Source: JAGNXB01 sp964471595
GTDB taxonomy: Bacteria > Bacteroidota > Bacteroidia > Chitinophagales > Saprospiraceae
NCBI GenBank assembly: GCA_964471595.1
Contig: CAYYGN010000023.1
Location: 1-49,599, forward strand
Reading direction: 5' to 3'
Length of the DNA stretch: 49,599 bases
The stretch's first letter is position 1, and each line of letters begins with the position of its first letter. Below, piece by piece: positions 35,501-43,274 of this stretch. The position numbers and the translations under genes are program-made. The notes below the pieces were generated by a model that was given only the letters and a program-made list of their open reading frames with translations, was not told the origin of the DNA and made no database searches.

Positions 35501-38500
35501 GCAGCGTCTGCCTGGGATGTCGCCAATATCACGACGCTGGAAGGATGTGCCACGGATGTGTGCGGCAATATCAGCGTTACGAGCGATTATGATTTTGCCA
35601 ACCTGGTGGCCGCTTGCGGCAGCACGGGCTTGCTGACGGTAACTTACACCGTCACCGATGAGTGCAGCAATACCAGCACGATTTCCGGCACCTTCACGAT
35701 AGAAGACAATGTGTCCCCCGACCTGTCAGGATGTGATCCGGCCCAATTGGATGCCACCCATGAATGCGATGGTCCGGCCGGTAATGAGGCGGCTGCGGCA
35801 GCATGGGATGCGGATAACATCACCTACCTCCAGGGCTGTGCCACGGATGATTGCGATGTGGTCATGGTGACGAGCGATTATGATTTTGCCAATCTCGTAG
35901 GACTGTGCGGCAATACCGGAACGTTGACAGTGACCTACACCGTGACGGATGCCTGTGGCAATTCGAGCCTGACGAGCGGCATATTCACGATCGAGGATAC
36001 AACGGTACCTGACCTGACAGGATGCAATCCAGTGGATCTGAATGCCACGCATGAATGCGATGGCCCTCTCGGCAACGAATTGGCGGCAGAAACCTGGGAT
36101 GCCGTCAATATCGCCACCCTGGAAGGCTGTGCATCGGATGCCTGCGGTGATATCGTTGTAACGAGTGACTACGCCTTCATGAACCTGGTGGCCGGTTGCG
36201 GCAACACCGGATCGTTGACGGTGACCTACACAGTGACGGATGAATGTGGTTTGACCAGCACGATCACGGGTACGTTCACGATCGAGGACAATGTAGCGCC
36301 CGACCTGACCGGATGCAACCCCGCCGATCTGAATGACGGCATGGAATGCGATGGAGGCATGGGCAACGAGGCGGCAGCAGATGTATGGAATGCAGCCAAT
36401 ATCCTCACCCTGGAAAGTTGCGCGACGGATGCTTGCGGTGATTTTGCCGTGACAAGCGATTATGACTTTGCCAATTACGTCCCTACATGTGCTACAGCGG
36501 GATCCATCATTGTTACCTACAGCGTGACGGATGATTGTGGCAATACCAGCACAATTACGGGCACCTTCACGATTGAAGACACTACAGATCCCGATTTGAG
36601 TGGATGTACCCCAGGCGATCTGAATGCCACCCATGAATGCGACGGTCCTGCCGGCAACGAAGCAGCGGCCGATGCCTGGGATGCCGCCAATATCACAACC
36701 CTGGAAGGTTGCGCTACCGATGAATGCGGAAATATCAGCGTGACGAGTGATTACAATTTCGCCAACCTGGTGGCCGCTTGCGGCAGCACGGGCTCGCTGA
36801 CGGTAACTTACACCGTCACAGACGAGTGCAGTAATACCAGTACGATAACTGGCACCTTCACGATCGAAGACAATGTGTCGCCCGACCTGTCCGGATGTGA
36901 TCCTGCCGCGTTGAATGCCACGCACGAATGCGACGGTCCGGCCGGCAACGAGGCGGCGGCTGCTGCCTGGGACGCTGCCAATATCACTTATCTCCAGGGC
37001 TGTGCCACGGATGATTGTGATGCCGTTACGGTGACCAGTGATTATGATTTCGCAGGTCTGACGGACGGTTGTGGTAATACGGGGATGATCCTGGTGACCT
37101 ATACGGTCACGGATGCCTGCGCGCATACCAGCACGATCACCGGCACCTTCACCATTGAGGACACTACGGCTCCCGATCTGACCGGATGTAATCAGGCTGA
37201 TTTGAATGCCCCGCATGAATGTGACGGTCCTGCCGGCAACGAGGCGGCCGCTGATGCATGGAACGCGGCCAATATCATTGCACTGGAAAGTTGTGCCAAT
37301 GATGCCTGCGGAGATTTTGAGGTGACAAGCGATTATGACTTTTCCAATCTGGTGGGCCTGTGTGGTTTTACAGGAACGTTGACGGTGACGTATACCGTTA
37401 CGGACAGTTGCGGCAATTCCAGCTCGATTTCGGGCACCTTTACCATTGAGGACAACACCCACCCGGATTTAATTGGTTGCAACCCGGATGATCTGCATGC
37501 CAGTGAAGAATGTGCCGGTGTGGCCGCCAATGAGGTGGTTCTGGATGCCTGGAATGCAGACAATATTACCCTATTGGAAGGCTGCGCGGCTGACCTCTGT
37601 GGTGGTGTGGTAGTGACAAGTGATTACGACTTTGCCGATTTCTCGGATGGCTGTGGATTTACCGGTTCCATCATAGTGACCTATACGGTGTCTGATGAGT
37701 GCAGCAATTCGACGACAATCACCGGCATGTTCACCATTGAGGATAACACAGCCCCGGATCTGACCGGTTGTGATCCGGCCTTGCTTGATCTGACCCACGA
37801 ATGTGACGGAGAGGACGGTAATGAGTCAGCTGCTGACATCTGGAACGCGGCCAACATCAGCACCCTGGAGGGTTGTGCCGTCGAAGAGTGCGGGAATGTC
37901 ATGGTCTTCAGCGATTATGACTTTGCCAATCTCGTCATCGATTGCGGCTTCAGCGGAACGCTCACGGTGATGTACACCGTGACGGACGAATGCGGCAATA
38001 CCAGCACGATCACCGGCGCCTTCACGATCGTAGATACCGAAGATCCGGCATGGGATCAGGTCATGCCAGTGGATGTGACGGTGGAATGCGATGCCATCCC
38101 GGTCGCCGTACCCAATCTGCCCGCAAGTGATGCCTGTGACGGCAATGCATTGGTGACATACAGTACCAGCAACACGCAGGATCCGGATCCGGATGCTTGC
38201 GGCAACCAATCCTACCTCATCACGCGGACATGGGTGGCCGAGGATGCCTGCGGGAATGCCATTACGCATACGCAAACCATCACGGTGGTAGACACCACGG
38301 ATCCCGTTTGGGATCAGGTGATGCCTGCTGATGTGACGGTGGAATGTGACGCCATCCCCGATCCGCTCAATCCGGTAACGGCCAGTGACAATTGCGATGA
38401 AAATGTGGTGGTGACCTTGATGGAAACCAGTACCCAGGATGCCGATCCGACGGTATGTGACCACATGAATTACACCATTACCCGTACCTGGACCGCTACG

Positions 38501-41500
38501 GACAATTGCGGCAATTTCATCGTTCACACCCAGGTGATTACCGTTGAAGACACCACCGCGCCTGTCTGGGATCAAAGCATGCCGGGAGATGAACCGGTGG
38601 AATGCGACGCCGTACCCGCTCCCTTCGAGCCGGTGGCGGCCAGTGATAATTGCGATGCCGATGTCGTGGTGACCTTCTTGGAACTCAGCACCCAGGATGC
38701 CGATCCGGCGGTGTGCGGCCATATGAATTATACCATTACCCGAACCTGGACGGCCACGGACAATTGCGGTAATGAAACGGTACATACCCAGGTGATCACC
38801 GTGGAGGACACCACCGCTCCGACCTGGGATCAGTTGATGCCGGAGGATGAAACGGTAGAATGCGATGCCATTCCCGCACCCTTCGAGCCGGTAGCGGCCA
38901 GTGATAATTGCGATGCCGATGTCGTGGTGTCTTTCATGGAACTCAGTACCCAGGACGCCGATCCGACGGTGTGCGGCCACATGAATTACACCATTACCCG
39001 TACCTGGACAGCGACGGACAATTGCGGCAATGAAACCGTACATACCCAGGTGATCACCGTGGAAGACACTACCGCCCCGACCTGGGATCAGGTAATGCCG
39101 GATGATGAAACGGTGGAATGCGATGCCGTTCCCGCACCCTTCGCGCCTGTGACGGCCAGTGACAATTGCGACCAGGATGTGTCCATTGATTTTGACGAGA
39201 TCAGAACGGACGGGCCTTGTGAAGACAATTATACACTGACCCGTACCTGGACGGCGACGGACAATTGCGGCAACTTTATCGTACACACGCAAACCATCAC
39301 GGTGGAAGACACCACCAATCCTGTTTGGGATCAGGTGATGCCGGATGATTTGACCGTGGAATGCGATGCGGTTCCCGCTCCGTTCAACCCGGTAACGGCC
39401 AGTGACAACTGCGATCCTGATGTGGATGTTTCCTTTGAAGAAGACAGTACACAGGATCCGGATGATGGAAGTTGTGGTCATGAGAATTACACCCTCACGA
39501 GGACCTGGACGGCCACCGATAATTGCGGCAACTTCATTGTCCACACACAAATCATCACGGTCGAAGACACCACAGATCCTGTTTGGGATCAGGTGATGCC
39601 GGATGATCTGACCGTGGAATGCGATGCCGTACCAGCTCCTTTTGCCCCGGTAACGGCCAGTGACAACTGCGATTCGGATGTGCTTATCGAATTCCAGGAA
39701 TCCAGCACTCAGGATCCGGACGAAGACAGTTGCGGACATGAGAATTATACCCTCACCCGCACCTGGACCGCTACGGATAATTGTGGCAATTCCATCGTTC
39801 ACACGCAGACCATCACGGTCGAAGACACCACGAATCCTGTTTGGGACCAGGTGATGCCGGATGACCTGACGGTCGAATGTGACGCCGTGCCTGAGCCCTT
39901 CGCACCAGTCAATGCATCGGACAATTGTGATTCGGAAGTGTTGATTGTGTTTGAGGAAGTGCGTACCGATGGTCCTTGTGAAGACACGTATACCCTGACG
40001 CGCACATGGACGGCCACGGACAATTGCGGCAATTCCATTCAGCATGTCCAGGTAATCGAAGTGGAGGACACCACGGACCCCGTCGCCGAATGCCAGGATA
40101 TTACCATATATCTGGATGAATTCGGAAATGTCACCCTGGATCCGGTGTTGGTCGACAACGGATCATCGGACAATTGCGATGCGGATCTGACCTTCAGTGT
40201 GATACCCGATATGTTTGATTGCGGGGATGTCGGACCCAATGCCGTAACTCTGACCGTAGAAGACAATTGTGGCCACACCTCGGATTGTGCCGCTATCGTT
40301 ACGGTCCTGGATACGGTAGCTCCGGAAGCACTTTGCAAGAATGCGATTGTATTCCTCGATGCCAATGGCATGGCGAGCATCACGGTAGGAGATATCGACA
40401 ATGGTTCAAATGACGCCTGTGGTCTGGCATCTTTGGTGCTTTCCCGTACGGAGTTTTTCTGTTCGGATCTAGGTGACGTCCTCGTCACGTTGACGGTGAC
40501 GGATGTCAACGGCAATGTGGCCGAGTGTACCGCCTTTGTAACCGTTGATGACATCATCCCGCCGGTGGCGGTATGCAAAGACATCATGGTGTCTCTCAAT
40601 GGCCAGGGTGAAGTTTATCTGTTGGCCTTCATGATTGATGCGGGCTCGACCGACAATTGTAATGTCGGCGACGCCTACGTGATCCCCGATACCCTGACCT
40701 GTGATGACATCGGTGCCAATTTCGTCATTCTGGTAGTGTCGGACATCGCCGGCAATACTTCCACGTGTACCAGTTCTGTTGTCGTCAAGGATGATTCCTC
40801 TCCGACGGCATCCTGCAAAAACATTACCCTCACGCTGAATGCCAACGGAGATCCCATCGTCATTCAGCCGGCGGATATCGACAACAACAGTTTTGACAAC
40901 TGTGGTTTTGCCTCGGTCGAAATTTCCAAATCCGTCTTCACTTGTTCGGATTGGGGACCCAATGTGGTCAAGTTGATCCTGACGGATCCGTCGGGTAACA
41001 AGAGTGAATGCTCGGCCATAGTGACCATCGTGGACAACCTGCCGCCGGTGTGGACATTCCTGCCGGGTGATGTTACGGTTTACTGCGTGGAAAATGGCGC
41101 CAATGAAGTGCCCCTGGCAGAGGACAACTGTGACCTCGTTCAGGTGACCCTCAAATCAGCCGATCAGGAAGTGTGGCCTGCCGGTCCGCCCAATAGCTAT
41201 CTCGTTCGCCGGATATGGATGGCCCAGGATGGAGCCGGTAATACCGTATTCTACGAACAGATCGTTTACGTCCTGCCGGGCGGTGAACTGTTTGTCAACT
41301 GCAACCAGGACATCGTGACCCCGGAAACAAACATTCCGATCAAAGTCACCTGGCCTGTCCCGTTTGTGGATGATATCTGCTCCGGAAAGGAGGATATGTA
41401 CCAGATCAGTGGGCCCATACCGGGTAGCTACTTCAATCCGGGATCCAAAACCATCATCACCTACGAATATATCGATACTTATGGTACCCGCTGGCAGTGC

Positions 41501-43099
41501 GCCTTCTGGGTGACGGTGCCGAACGATTCCAGTGATTATGCGCTGATCCTGAACGAACAGGAGTGTCACAACCTCGTCCTGGAAGATTGCCAACTGTCCG
41601 ATCTGCCCAGTCCGGATAATTACAGCTTCGAGTACATCATCATCAACCAGGTACCCGTTCGTTTCAACCTGGAGTCGGTGGCTGAAATGGAGACGTATGC
41701 CGACGGGTCTGCCCGTGTGCGGGGTCAATGGGTCGATATGTCCGGGCTCTGCGGCTGGGATATGGATATCTGGCTCCACCGGAGGCGGACCCATGACGGT
41801 TGGGTAAATGCCGGAGGCAAGATCAACAACCTTGTCCCAGGTGCCAACCCGGAACTATGGGATTTCTTTGAAGTGGACGGAACACGGAGCACCATGACCG
41901 GATTCGGCTGTTATGCCGGCCAGGAATACCAGGTGACCATTTCGCCCAACTTCTCGAAGTTCGGCTTCCAGTATGGCGTCGGTGCCAATACGAAAACACT
42001 GGCCCATGGTGGATGGGTCATCATCGGTATCCGCAACCCGAATACGGAGCAACTTCTGGCCCAGGGGATTTTCTCCTTCGAGCTCGATTGCCAGTTCACC
42101 GGATTTACCCTCAAGGATGCGGCAGAAGTCGTTTCACTTGACGGCTTCGACTATCCGGTGGTGTGGTCCAATGGCGTCTCCGGTCCCGAATTGGGTGACG
42201 TGCCTGCCGGCAATTACTCCGTGACGATCACGGACCAAAACGGGAAAGACAGCGTCGCCACCTTTGTGCTCATCCAGCCGACGGATTGCGAAGGGTATTT
42301 CGAAAATGCCTGCCGACCGGGCAATGTCGCCACCGATGGTCAGGCCAAACAGGTCAGCACCTTCCAGGGCGCCGTGGCCTCACGGGCCATTGACGGGAAC
42401 ACCGACGGCAACGCCGCCAACAATTCGGTATCAGGCACGCTGGCCGGATTCCAGAACTGGTGGTCGCTCGACATGATCCTGCCCCAGGATGTTCACAAAA
42501 TCCGGATCTGGAACCGCACCGATTGCTGCAGTGATTGGCTGCAACCCATATGGGTGTTCGTGTCCGAATACGAGATTCCCGAATTCGGCATTCCGGAGGA
42601 AATCGCCCAGATCCCGTGGATTACGGCGTTCTATCACGATGGACCGATCGACACCTTCGCGGAATTCGATTTCCAGGGCAAGGCACAACGGATCAAGATC
42701 CAATTGGGCGAGTATGGCCGACTGATGATGGCCGAAGTCCAGGTTCTGGTTTGTCAGCCTGACCAGGTGGGTATCAAAACCGACGATTTCGCCGGTGATG
42801 GTACCGGTGAAGAAGCCGAAGTCTCGCGGATATCCCCGGATGACCAAATACCTGTTGTATCTACATGGCCAAACCCGGCCAGTGATATGCTCGACCTGGA
42901 AGTCCGGCAGGAGAAGGCATTCCCGGTCACCATCTCGGTCATGAACCTCCAGGGCAAAGAGATGTACCGTACCCAATTGCCGGCCGACCAGCTCCATCGC
43001 GTGCGGGTCGATGTGGGCAACTGGGCGCCTGGTCTCTATTTCCTGACGACAACCTCACCGGCCGGAGCCACCAGCCAACCGGTGACGATCCAAAGGTAA
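26591..43099 (+). CDS. Giant T9SS-exported HYR-repeat surface protein (5502 aa)
   Basis: One uninterrupted frame of 5502 codons. Order: signal peptide (1-24); about 105 residues of unknown N-terminal domain; five HYR-like modules (about 130-551); 31 copies of a roughly 97-residue module (about 552-3819) with three interspersed 87-residue modules; eight 81-86-residue modules starting with WDQVMP (3820-4497); four HYR modules of about 80 residues (4498-4819); a conserved unnamed domain; an F5/8-type-C-like domain (about residues 5240-5390); and a T9SS sorting domain (about 5422-5502, TWPNPASD). Typical 97-residue copies hold six cysteines. The protein is acidic and rich in Asp, Thr and Cys, as expected for a Ca2+-stabilised filamentous adhesin or matrix protein. 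No catalytic motif is seen. A terminator follows. Confidence 0.93.
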   Translation: MTRFFTIGAITTFFVLAAMPQLDAQDCDCPNGNNASGPFITGPDETPVVACWEDLYDLINDDSPGNPYYVAAFDLVDGFVPVCITSMPPANNCVGMFLVMVDAADLDGYCAVNGPFAFNVMITDDVDPTITLCPADVTIDCGDDPDPMNNMALGIAEADDNCMSAPDITFDDVTIAGGCPGESTIERTWTAEDLCGNTATCLQVISLTDTEAPTFTAPADLDITVDASCTYDADIMVTGQPVDLMDNCSNSPMLTFSDVSVFGPCGLDVITRTWVASDGCGNTSSSDQIITVIDEIPPVMQGCPASLTVECDVIPGINDYVVSATDNCSALVPVTADEFTEDDPDFPNFCPHYYQIVRTWSVVDDCGNTNACVQVVRVRDTTAPDITCPTDAVVECDGDFSPASLGEATADDNCTIPFPDMGIDYSDNIIPGACAHAYTIERTWTATDECFNSTFCIQTITVEDNTSPVITCPDDAIVECNQDMSPMSLGEATATDNCTDPVVNISPSDGPVIPGLCTGDYSFERTWTATDACGNTEACIQIITVTDTEGPIVATCDPDDMNETVECGSEMDNQAAADAWHAFNLAYLNNCVDDDCGTFSITHDYDFGNLVTECCRTGTLTVTYTATDDCGNMSTIQGILVIEDTTDPDITACDPDDLDQTHECDGPAGNEAAAVLWDAANIAYLEGCATDLCCDPVVTSDFDWNNRTPGCGNTSVITVTYSVTDDCGNVSQITGTFTVVDTQQPDLGACDLPGLSLSMECLGDPGNLNAAVIWNDANIVVLEGCASDGCADLLVTSDFDFGNLSPDCGLAGSLLVTYSVSDGCLTSTATATLTIEDTTDPDLSACLQADIDATIQCVGPVANEVLADAWDVANRLYLAGCALEICGDVNVTSDYDFSNLTDECASTGSLLVTYTVTDECMNATTIQATLVIEDTQAPDFTACDLMQLNETYECDDQMGIETAATLWDADNITYLQGCVVDACGSFIVTSDFNLANFDPACCLTGSLEVTYTLTDECNNQTTVTGTFTVVDTSNPDLTGCDPDDLDDSQECQGPIMNEQMADAWNAANIVTIEACADDICCDNLTVTSDYDFANFSALCGFAGELIVTYTVMDDCGNTSTITGTFTITDTTDPDLSGCVQADLNDTHECSGLVGNEAAAIAWNAANLAYLEGCAGEICGEVTASSNFDFSNLSDECGFTGAITVTYRVSDECGNSSTMTGTFTIEDNTAPDLSACDQNVLDGEAECDGALNNEQAANDWNDANILYLESCAQEACGSVDVTHDFNWANLSDGCGLTGSLIVTYTVTDECNHTSTVSATFSIIDTTDPDLTLCDENQLDDEFECDNMADYMTLATNWNTANEMLLASCASDLCGTIDVTSDFDFANLIITCGAAGSLTVVYTVEDECGNTSQISGTLLITDNTNPDLTACDEDDLDATHECDGPAGNEAAADAWNAANIINLEVCANDICGDVTVTSDYDFANLVADCGSTGTLTVTYTVTDECNNTSTISGTFTIEDNVAPDLSLCDPDDLDDAVECGGPMANEMTADNWNAANIMLLSICGTDDCDAITVTSDYDFTNLVPGCGNTGTLIVTYTVEDACNNTTQITGTFSISDTQAPDLTGCVEDDLDLTHECDGPAGNETAADAWNASNITLLENCANDVCGDFTVTSDYDFVNFVGACGFTGAITVTYSVTDECGNTSTISGTFTVEDTTPPTYTTPPMDVTVECSVNNPTEFSDWLTTYAGAVATDDCGTVTLSSNGLNPVDGCGNTVVYHLNIVAEDECGNENEVAVTFTIEDTTPPDLSVCVEDDLDATHECDGPAGNEAAAAAWNAANITTIENCATDYCAPFIVTSDYDFANLVADCGSTGTLTVTYTVTDECNNTSTISGTFTIEDNVAPDLSTCDPDDLDDAVECGGPMANEVTANNWNAANMALLLTCGDDACDNITVDSDYNFANLVPGCGNTGTLIVTYTVEDACNNTTQITGTFSISDTQAPDLTGCVEDDLDLTHECDGPAGNETAADAWNASNITLLENCANDVCGDFTVTSDYDFVNFVGACGFTGAITVTYSVTDECGNTSTISGTFTVEDTTPPAYSTPPMSVVVECSVDNPTEFSDWLTTYAGAVATDDCGTVTLSSNGLNPVDGCGNTVVYHLNIVAEDECGNENEVPVTFTIEDTTPPDLSVCVEDDLDDTHECDGQAGNEAAAAAWNAANITTIENCATDYCASFVVTSDYDFANLVADCGSTGTLTVTYTVTDECNNSSTISGTFTIEDNVAPDLSGCDPAALNVTHECDGPAGNEAAAALWNADNITYLQGCATDDCDAVMVTSDYDFANLVGLCGNTGTLTVTYTVTDACGNSSQTSGIFTIEDTTFPDLTGCNPADLNDTHECDGPAGNETAADAWNASNITLLENCANDVCGDFTVTSDYDFVNFVGACGFTGAITVTYSVTDECGNTSTISGTFTVEDTTPPAYTTPPMSVVVECSVDNPTEFSDWLTTYAGAVATDDCGTVTLSSNGLNPVDGCGNTVVYHLNIVAEDECGNENEVAVTFTIEDTTPPDLSVCVEDDLDDTHECDGQAGNEAAADAWNAANITTIENCATDYCASFVVTSDYDFANLVAACGSTGTLTVTYTVTDECNNSSTISGTFTIEDNVAPDLSGCDPAALNVTHECDGPAGNEAAAALWNADNITYLQGCATDDCDAVMVTSDYDFANLVGLCGNTGTLTVTYTVTDACGNSSQTSGIFTIEDTMVPDLTGCNPADLNATHECDGPAGNEAAADAWDAANIATLEGCALDACGDIVVTSDYAFINLLADCGNTGSLTVTYTVTDECGLTSTITGTFTIEDNVAPDLTGCNPADLNDGMECDGGLGNEAAADVWNAANILTLEGCATDACGDFVVTSDYDFANFVVTCATAGSITVIYSVTDGCGNTSTITGTFTIEDTTDPDLSGCTPGDLNATHECDGSLGNEAAASAWDVANITTLEGCATDVCGNISVTSDYDFANLVAACGSTGLLTVTYTVTDECSNTSTISGTFTIEDNVSPDLSGCDPAQLDATHECDGPAGNEAAAAAWDADNITYLQGCATDDCDVVMVTSDYDFANLVGLCGNTGTLTVTYTVTDACGNSSLTSGIFTIEDTTVPDLTGCNPVDLNATHECDGPLGNELAAETWDAVNIATLEGCASDACGDIVVTSDYAFMNLVAGCGNTGSLTVTYTVTDECGLTSTITGTFTIEDNVAPDLTGCNPADLNDGMECDGGMGNEAAADVWNAANILTLESCATDACGDFAVTSDYDFANYVPTCATAGSIIVTYSVTDDCGNTSTITGTFTIEDTTDPDLSGCTPGDLNATHECDGPAGNEAAADAWDAANITTLEGCATDECGNISVTSDYNFANLVAACGSTGSLTVTYTVTDECSNTSTITGTFTIEDNVSPDLSGCDPAALNATHECDGPAGNEAAAAAWDAANITYLQGCATDDCDAVTVTSDYDFAGLTDGCGNTGMILVTYTVTDACAHTSTITGTFTIEDTTAPDLTGCNQADLNAPHECDGPAGNEAAADAWNAANIIALESCANDACGDFEVTSDYDFSNLVGLCGFTGTLTVTYTVTDSCGNSSSISGTFTIEDNTHPDLIGCNPDDLHASEECAGVAANEVVLDAWNADNITLLEGCAADLCGGVVVTSDYDFADFSDGCGFTGSIIVTYTVSDECSNSTTITGMFTIEDNTAPDLTGCDPALLDLTHECDGEDGNESAADIWNAANISTLEGCAVEECGNVMVFSDYDFANLVIDCGFSGTLTVMYTVTDECGNTSTITGAFTIVDTEDPAWDQVMPVDVTVECDAIPVAVPNLPASDACDGNALVTYSTSNTQDPDPDACGNQSYLITRTWVAEDACGNAITHTQTITVVDTTDPVWDQVMPADVTVECDAIPDPLNPVTASDNCDENVVVTLMETSTQDADPTVCDHMNYTITRTWTATDNCGNFIVHTQVITVEDTTAPVWDQSMPGDEPVECDAVPAPFEPVAASDNCDADVVVTFLELSTQDADPAVCGHMNYTITRTWTATDNCGNETVHTQVITVEDTTAPTWDQLMPEDETVECDAIPAPFEPVAASDNCDADVVVSFMELSTQDADPTVCGHMNYTITRTWTATDNCGNETVHTQVITVEDTTAPTWDQVMPDDETVECDAVPAPFAPVTASDNCDQDVSIDFDEIRTDGPCEDNYTLTRTWTATDNCGNFIVHTQTITVEDTTNPVWDQVMPDDLTVECDAVPAPFNPVTASDNCDPDVDVSFEEDSTQDPDDGSCGHENYTLTRTWTATDNCGNFIVHTQIITVEDTTDPVWDQVMPDDLTVECDAVPAPFAPVTASDNCDSDVLIEFQESSTQDPDEDSCGHENYTLTRTWTATDNCGNSIVHTQTITVEDTTNPVWDQVMPDDLTVECDAVPEPFAPVNASDNCDSEVLIVFEEVRTDGPCEDTYTLTRTWTATDNCGNSIQHVQVIEVEDTTDPVAECQDITIYLDEFGNVTLDPVLVDNGSSDNCDADLTFSVIPDMFDCGDVGPNAVTLTVEDNCGHTSDCAAIVTVLDTVAPEALCKNAIVFLDANGMASITVGDIDNGSNDACGLASLVLSRTEFFCSDLGDVLVTLTVTDVNGNVAECTAFVTVDDIIPPVAVCKDIMVSLNGQGEVYLLAFMIDAGSTDNCNVGDAYVIPDTLTCDDIGANFVILVVSDIAGNTSTCTSSVVVKDDSSPTASCKNITLTLNANGDPIVIQPADIDNNSFDNCGFASVEISKSVFTCSDWGPNVVKLILTDPSGNKSECSAIVTIVDNLPPVWTFLPGDVTVYCVENGANEVPLAEDNCDLVQVTLKSADQEVWPAGPPNSYLVRRIWMAQDGAGNTVFYEQIVYVLPGGELFVNCNQDIVTPETNIPIKVTWPVPFVDDICSGKEDMYQISGPIPGSYFNPGSKTIITYEYIDTYGTRWQCAFWVTVPNDSSDYALILNEQECHNLVLEDCQLSDLPSPDNYSFEYIIINQVPVRFNLESVAEMETYADGSARVRGQWVDMSGLCGWDMDIWLHRRRTHDGWVNAGGKINNLVPGANPELWDFFEVDGTRSTMTGFGCYAGQEYQVTISPNFSKFGFQYGVGANTKTLAHGGWVIIGIRNPNTEQLLAQGIFSFELDCQFTGFTLKDAAEVVSLDGFDYPVVWSNGVSGPELGDVPAGNYSVTITDQNGKDSVATFVLIQPTDCEGYFENACRPGNVATDGQAKQVSTFQGAVASRAIDGNTDGNAANNSVSGTLAGFQNWWSLDMILPQDVHKIRIWNRTDCCSDWLQPIWVFVSEYEIPEFGIPEEIAQIPWITAFYHDGPIDTFAEFDFQGKAQRIKIQLGEYGRLMMAEVQVLVCQPDQVGIKTDDFAGDGTGEEAEVSRISPDDQIPVVSTWPNPASDMLDLEVRQEKAFPVTISVMNLQGKEMYRTQLPADQLHRVRVDVGNWAPGLYFLTTTSPAGATSQPVTIQR
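30863..34264 (+). repeat. Three tandem 1134-bp higher-order units
   Basis: Units at 30863-31996, 31997-33130 and 33131-34264, each made of three 97-codon modules plus one 87-codon module. The third module of each unit (31445, 32579, 33713) carries the same segment ETAADAWNASNITLLENC and is almost identical at DNA level. The following 87-codon module (FSDWLTTYAGAVATDDCGTV) is also near-identical. This is a recent segmental duplication of four modules at once. Confidence 0.92.
34556..36883 (+). repeat. Two tandem 1164-bp higher-order units
   Basis: Units at 34556-35719 and 35720-36883, each made of four 97-codon modules in the same order: a copy with ITYLQGCATDDCD, one with VTSDYAF, one with LNDGMECDGG, and one with CTPGDLNATHEC. 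The module at 36884 begins a third, incomplete round (ITYLQGCATDDCD). Confidence 0.9.
38048..40081 (+). repeat. Eight tandem WDQVMP modules
   Basis: Starts at 38048, 38306, 38564, 38822, 39080, 39323, 39581 and 39839. Copies are 86 codons, except the fifth and eighth, which are 81 codons and share the shortened segment RTDGPCED. Each contains VECDA, ASDNCD or ASDACD, and RTWTATDNCGN, a HYR-type core. Confidence 0.92.
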
Positions 43100-43124
43100 C
43101 CGGAGCCCAATACGCGAAAAATGA

Positions 43125-43157
43125 AGCCGGGGGGAAAATTCCTCCCGGCTTTTGTTT
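43125..43157 (+). terminator. Rho-independent terminator of giant gene
   Basis: 11-bp stem AGCCGGGGGGA (43125-43135) / TCCTCCCGGCT (43140-43150) with one G-T pair and a 4-nt loop, followed by TTTGTTTTG, 26 bp after the stop codon. Confidence 0.9.
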
Positions 43158-43274
43158 TGTAAGCATTTCGAATTCCCCCCGATGACACATTTCTCTTTAA
43201 TGGCGACCCGTGTGATGGCCGATTTTTTCTTCTCTCAAAGGGAGATCGGATGAACAAACAGGGGAAGGGAGGCA

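Larger units (their letters stand above)
28244..38047 (+). repeat. 31 x ~291-bp coding repeat (97-aa module), with three 261-bp inserts
   Basis: Module starts run at 28535, 28826, 29114, 29405, 29696, 29990 and then every 291 bp to 30863-31445; later copies start at 31997, 32288, 32579, 33131, 33422, 33713, and every 291 bp from 34265 to 37757. Each begins like DLTGC and ends like TFTIEDNVAP. The 261-bp modules sit at 31736, 32870 and 34004. Most copies are exactly 97 codons; the third is 96 and the sixth 98. Early copies (1-9) are diverged, and later ones are much more alike at DNA level. Confidence 0.95.

Noticed and set aside
28244..38047. CRISPR-like regular spacing
   Set aside because: The 291-bp periodicity is a multiple of three, fully coding and in one frame, with no short palindromic repeats or unique spacers.
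35726..40045. Long minus-strand open frames (up to about 740 codons) antisense to the giant gene
   Set aside because: They arise because a module lacking antisense stops is repeated many times. Their translations only mirror the repeat, with no signal peptide or known domain.
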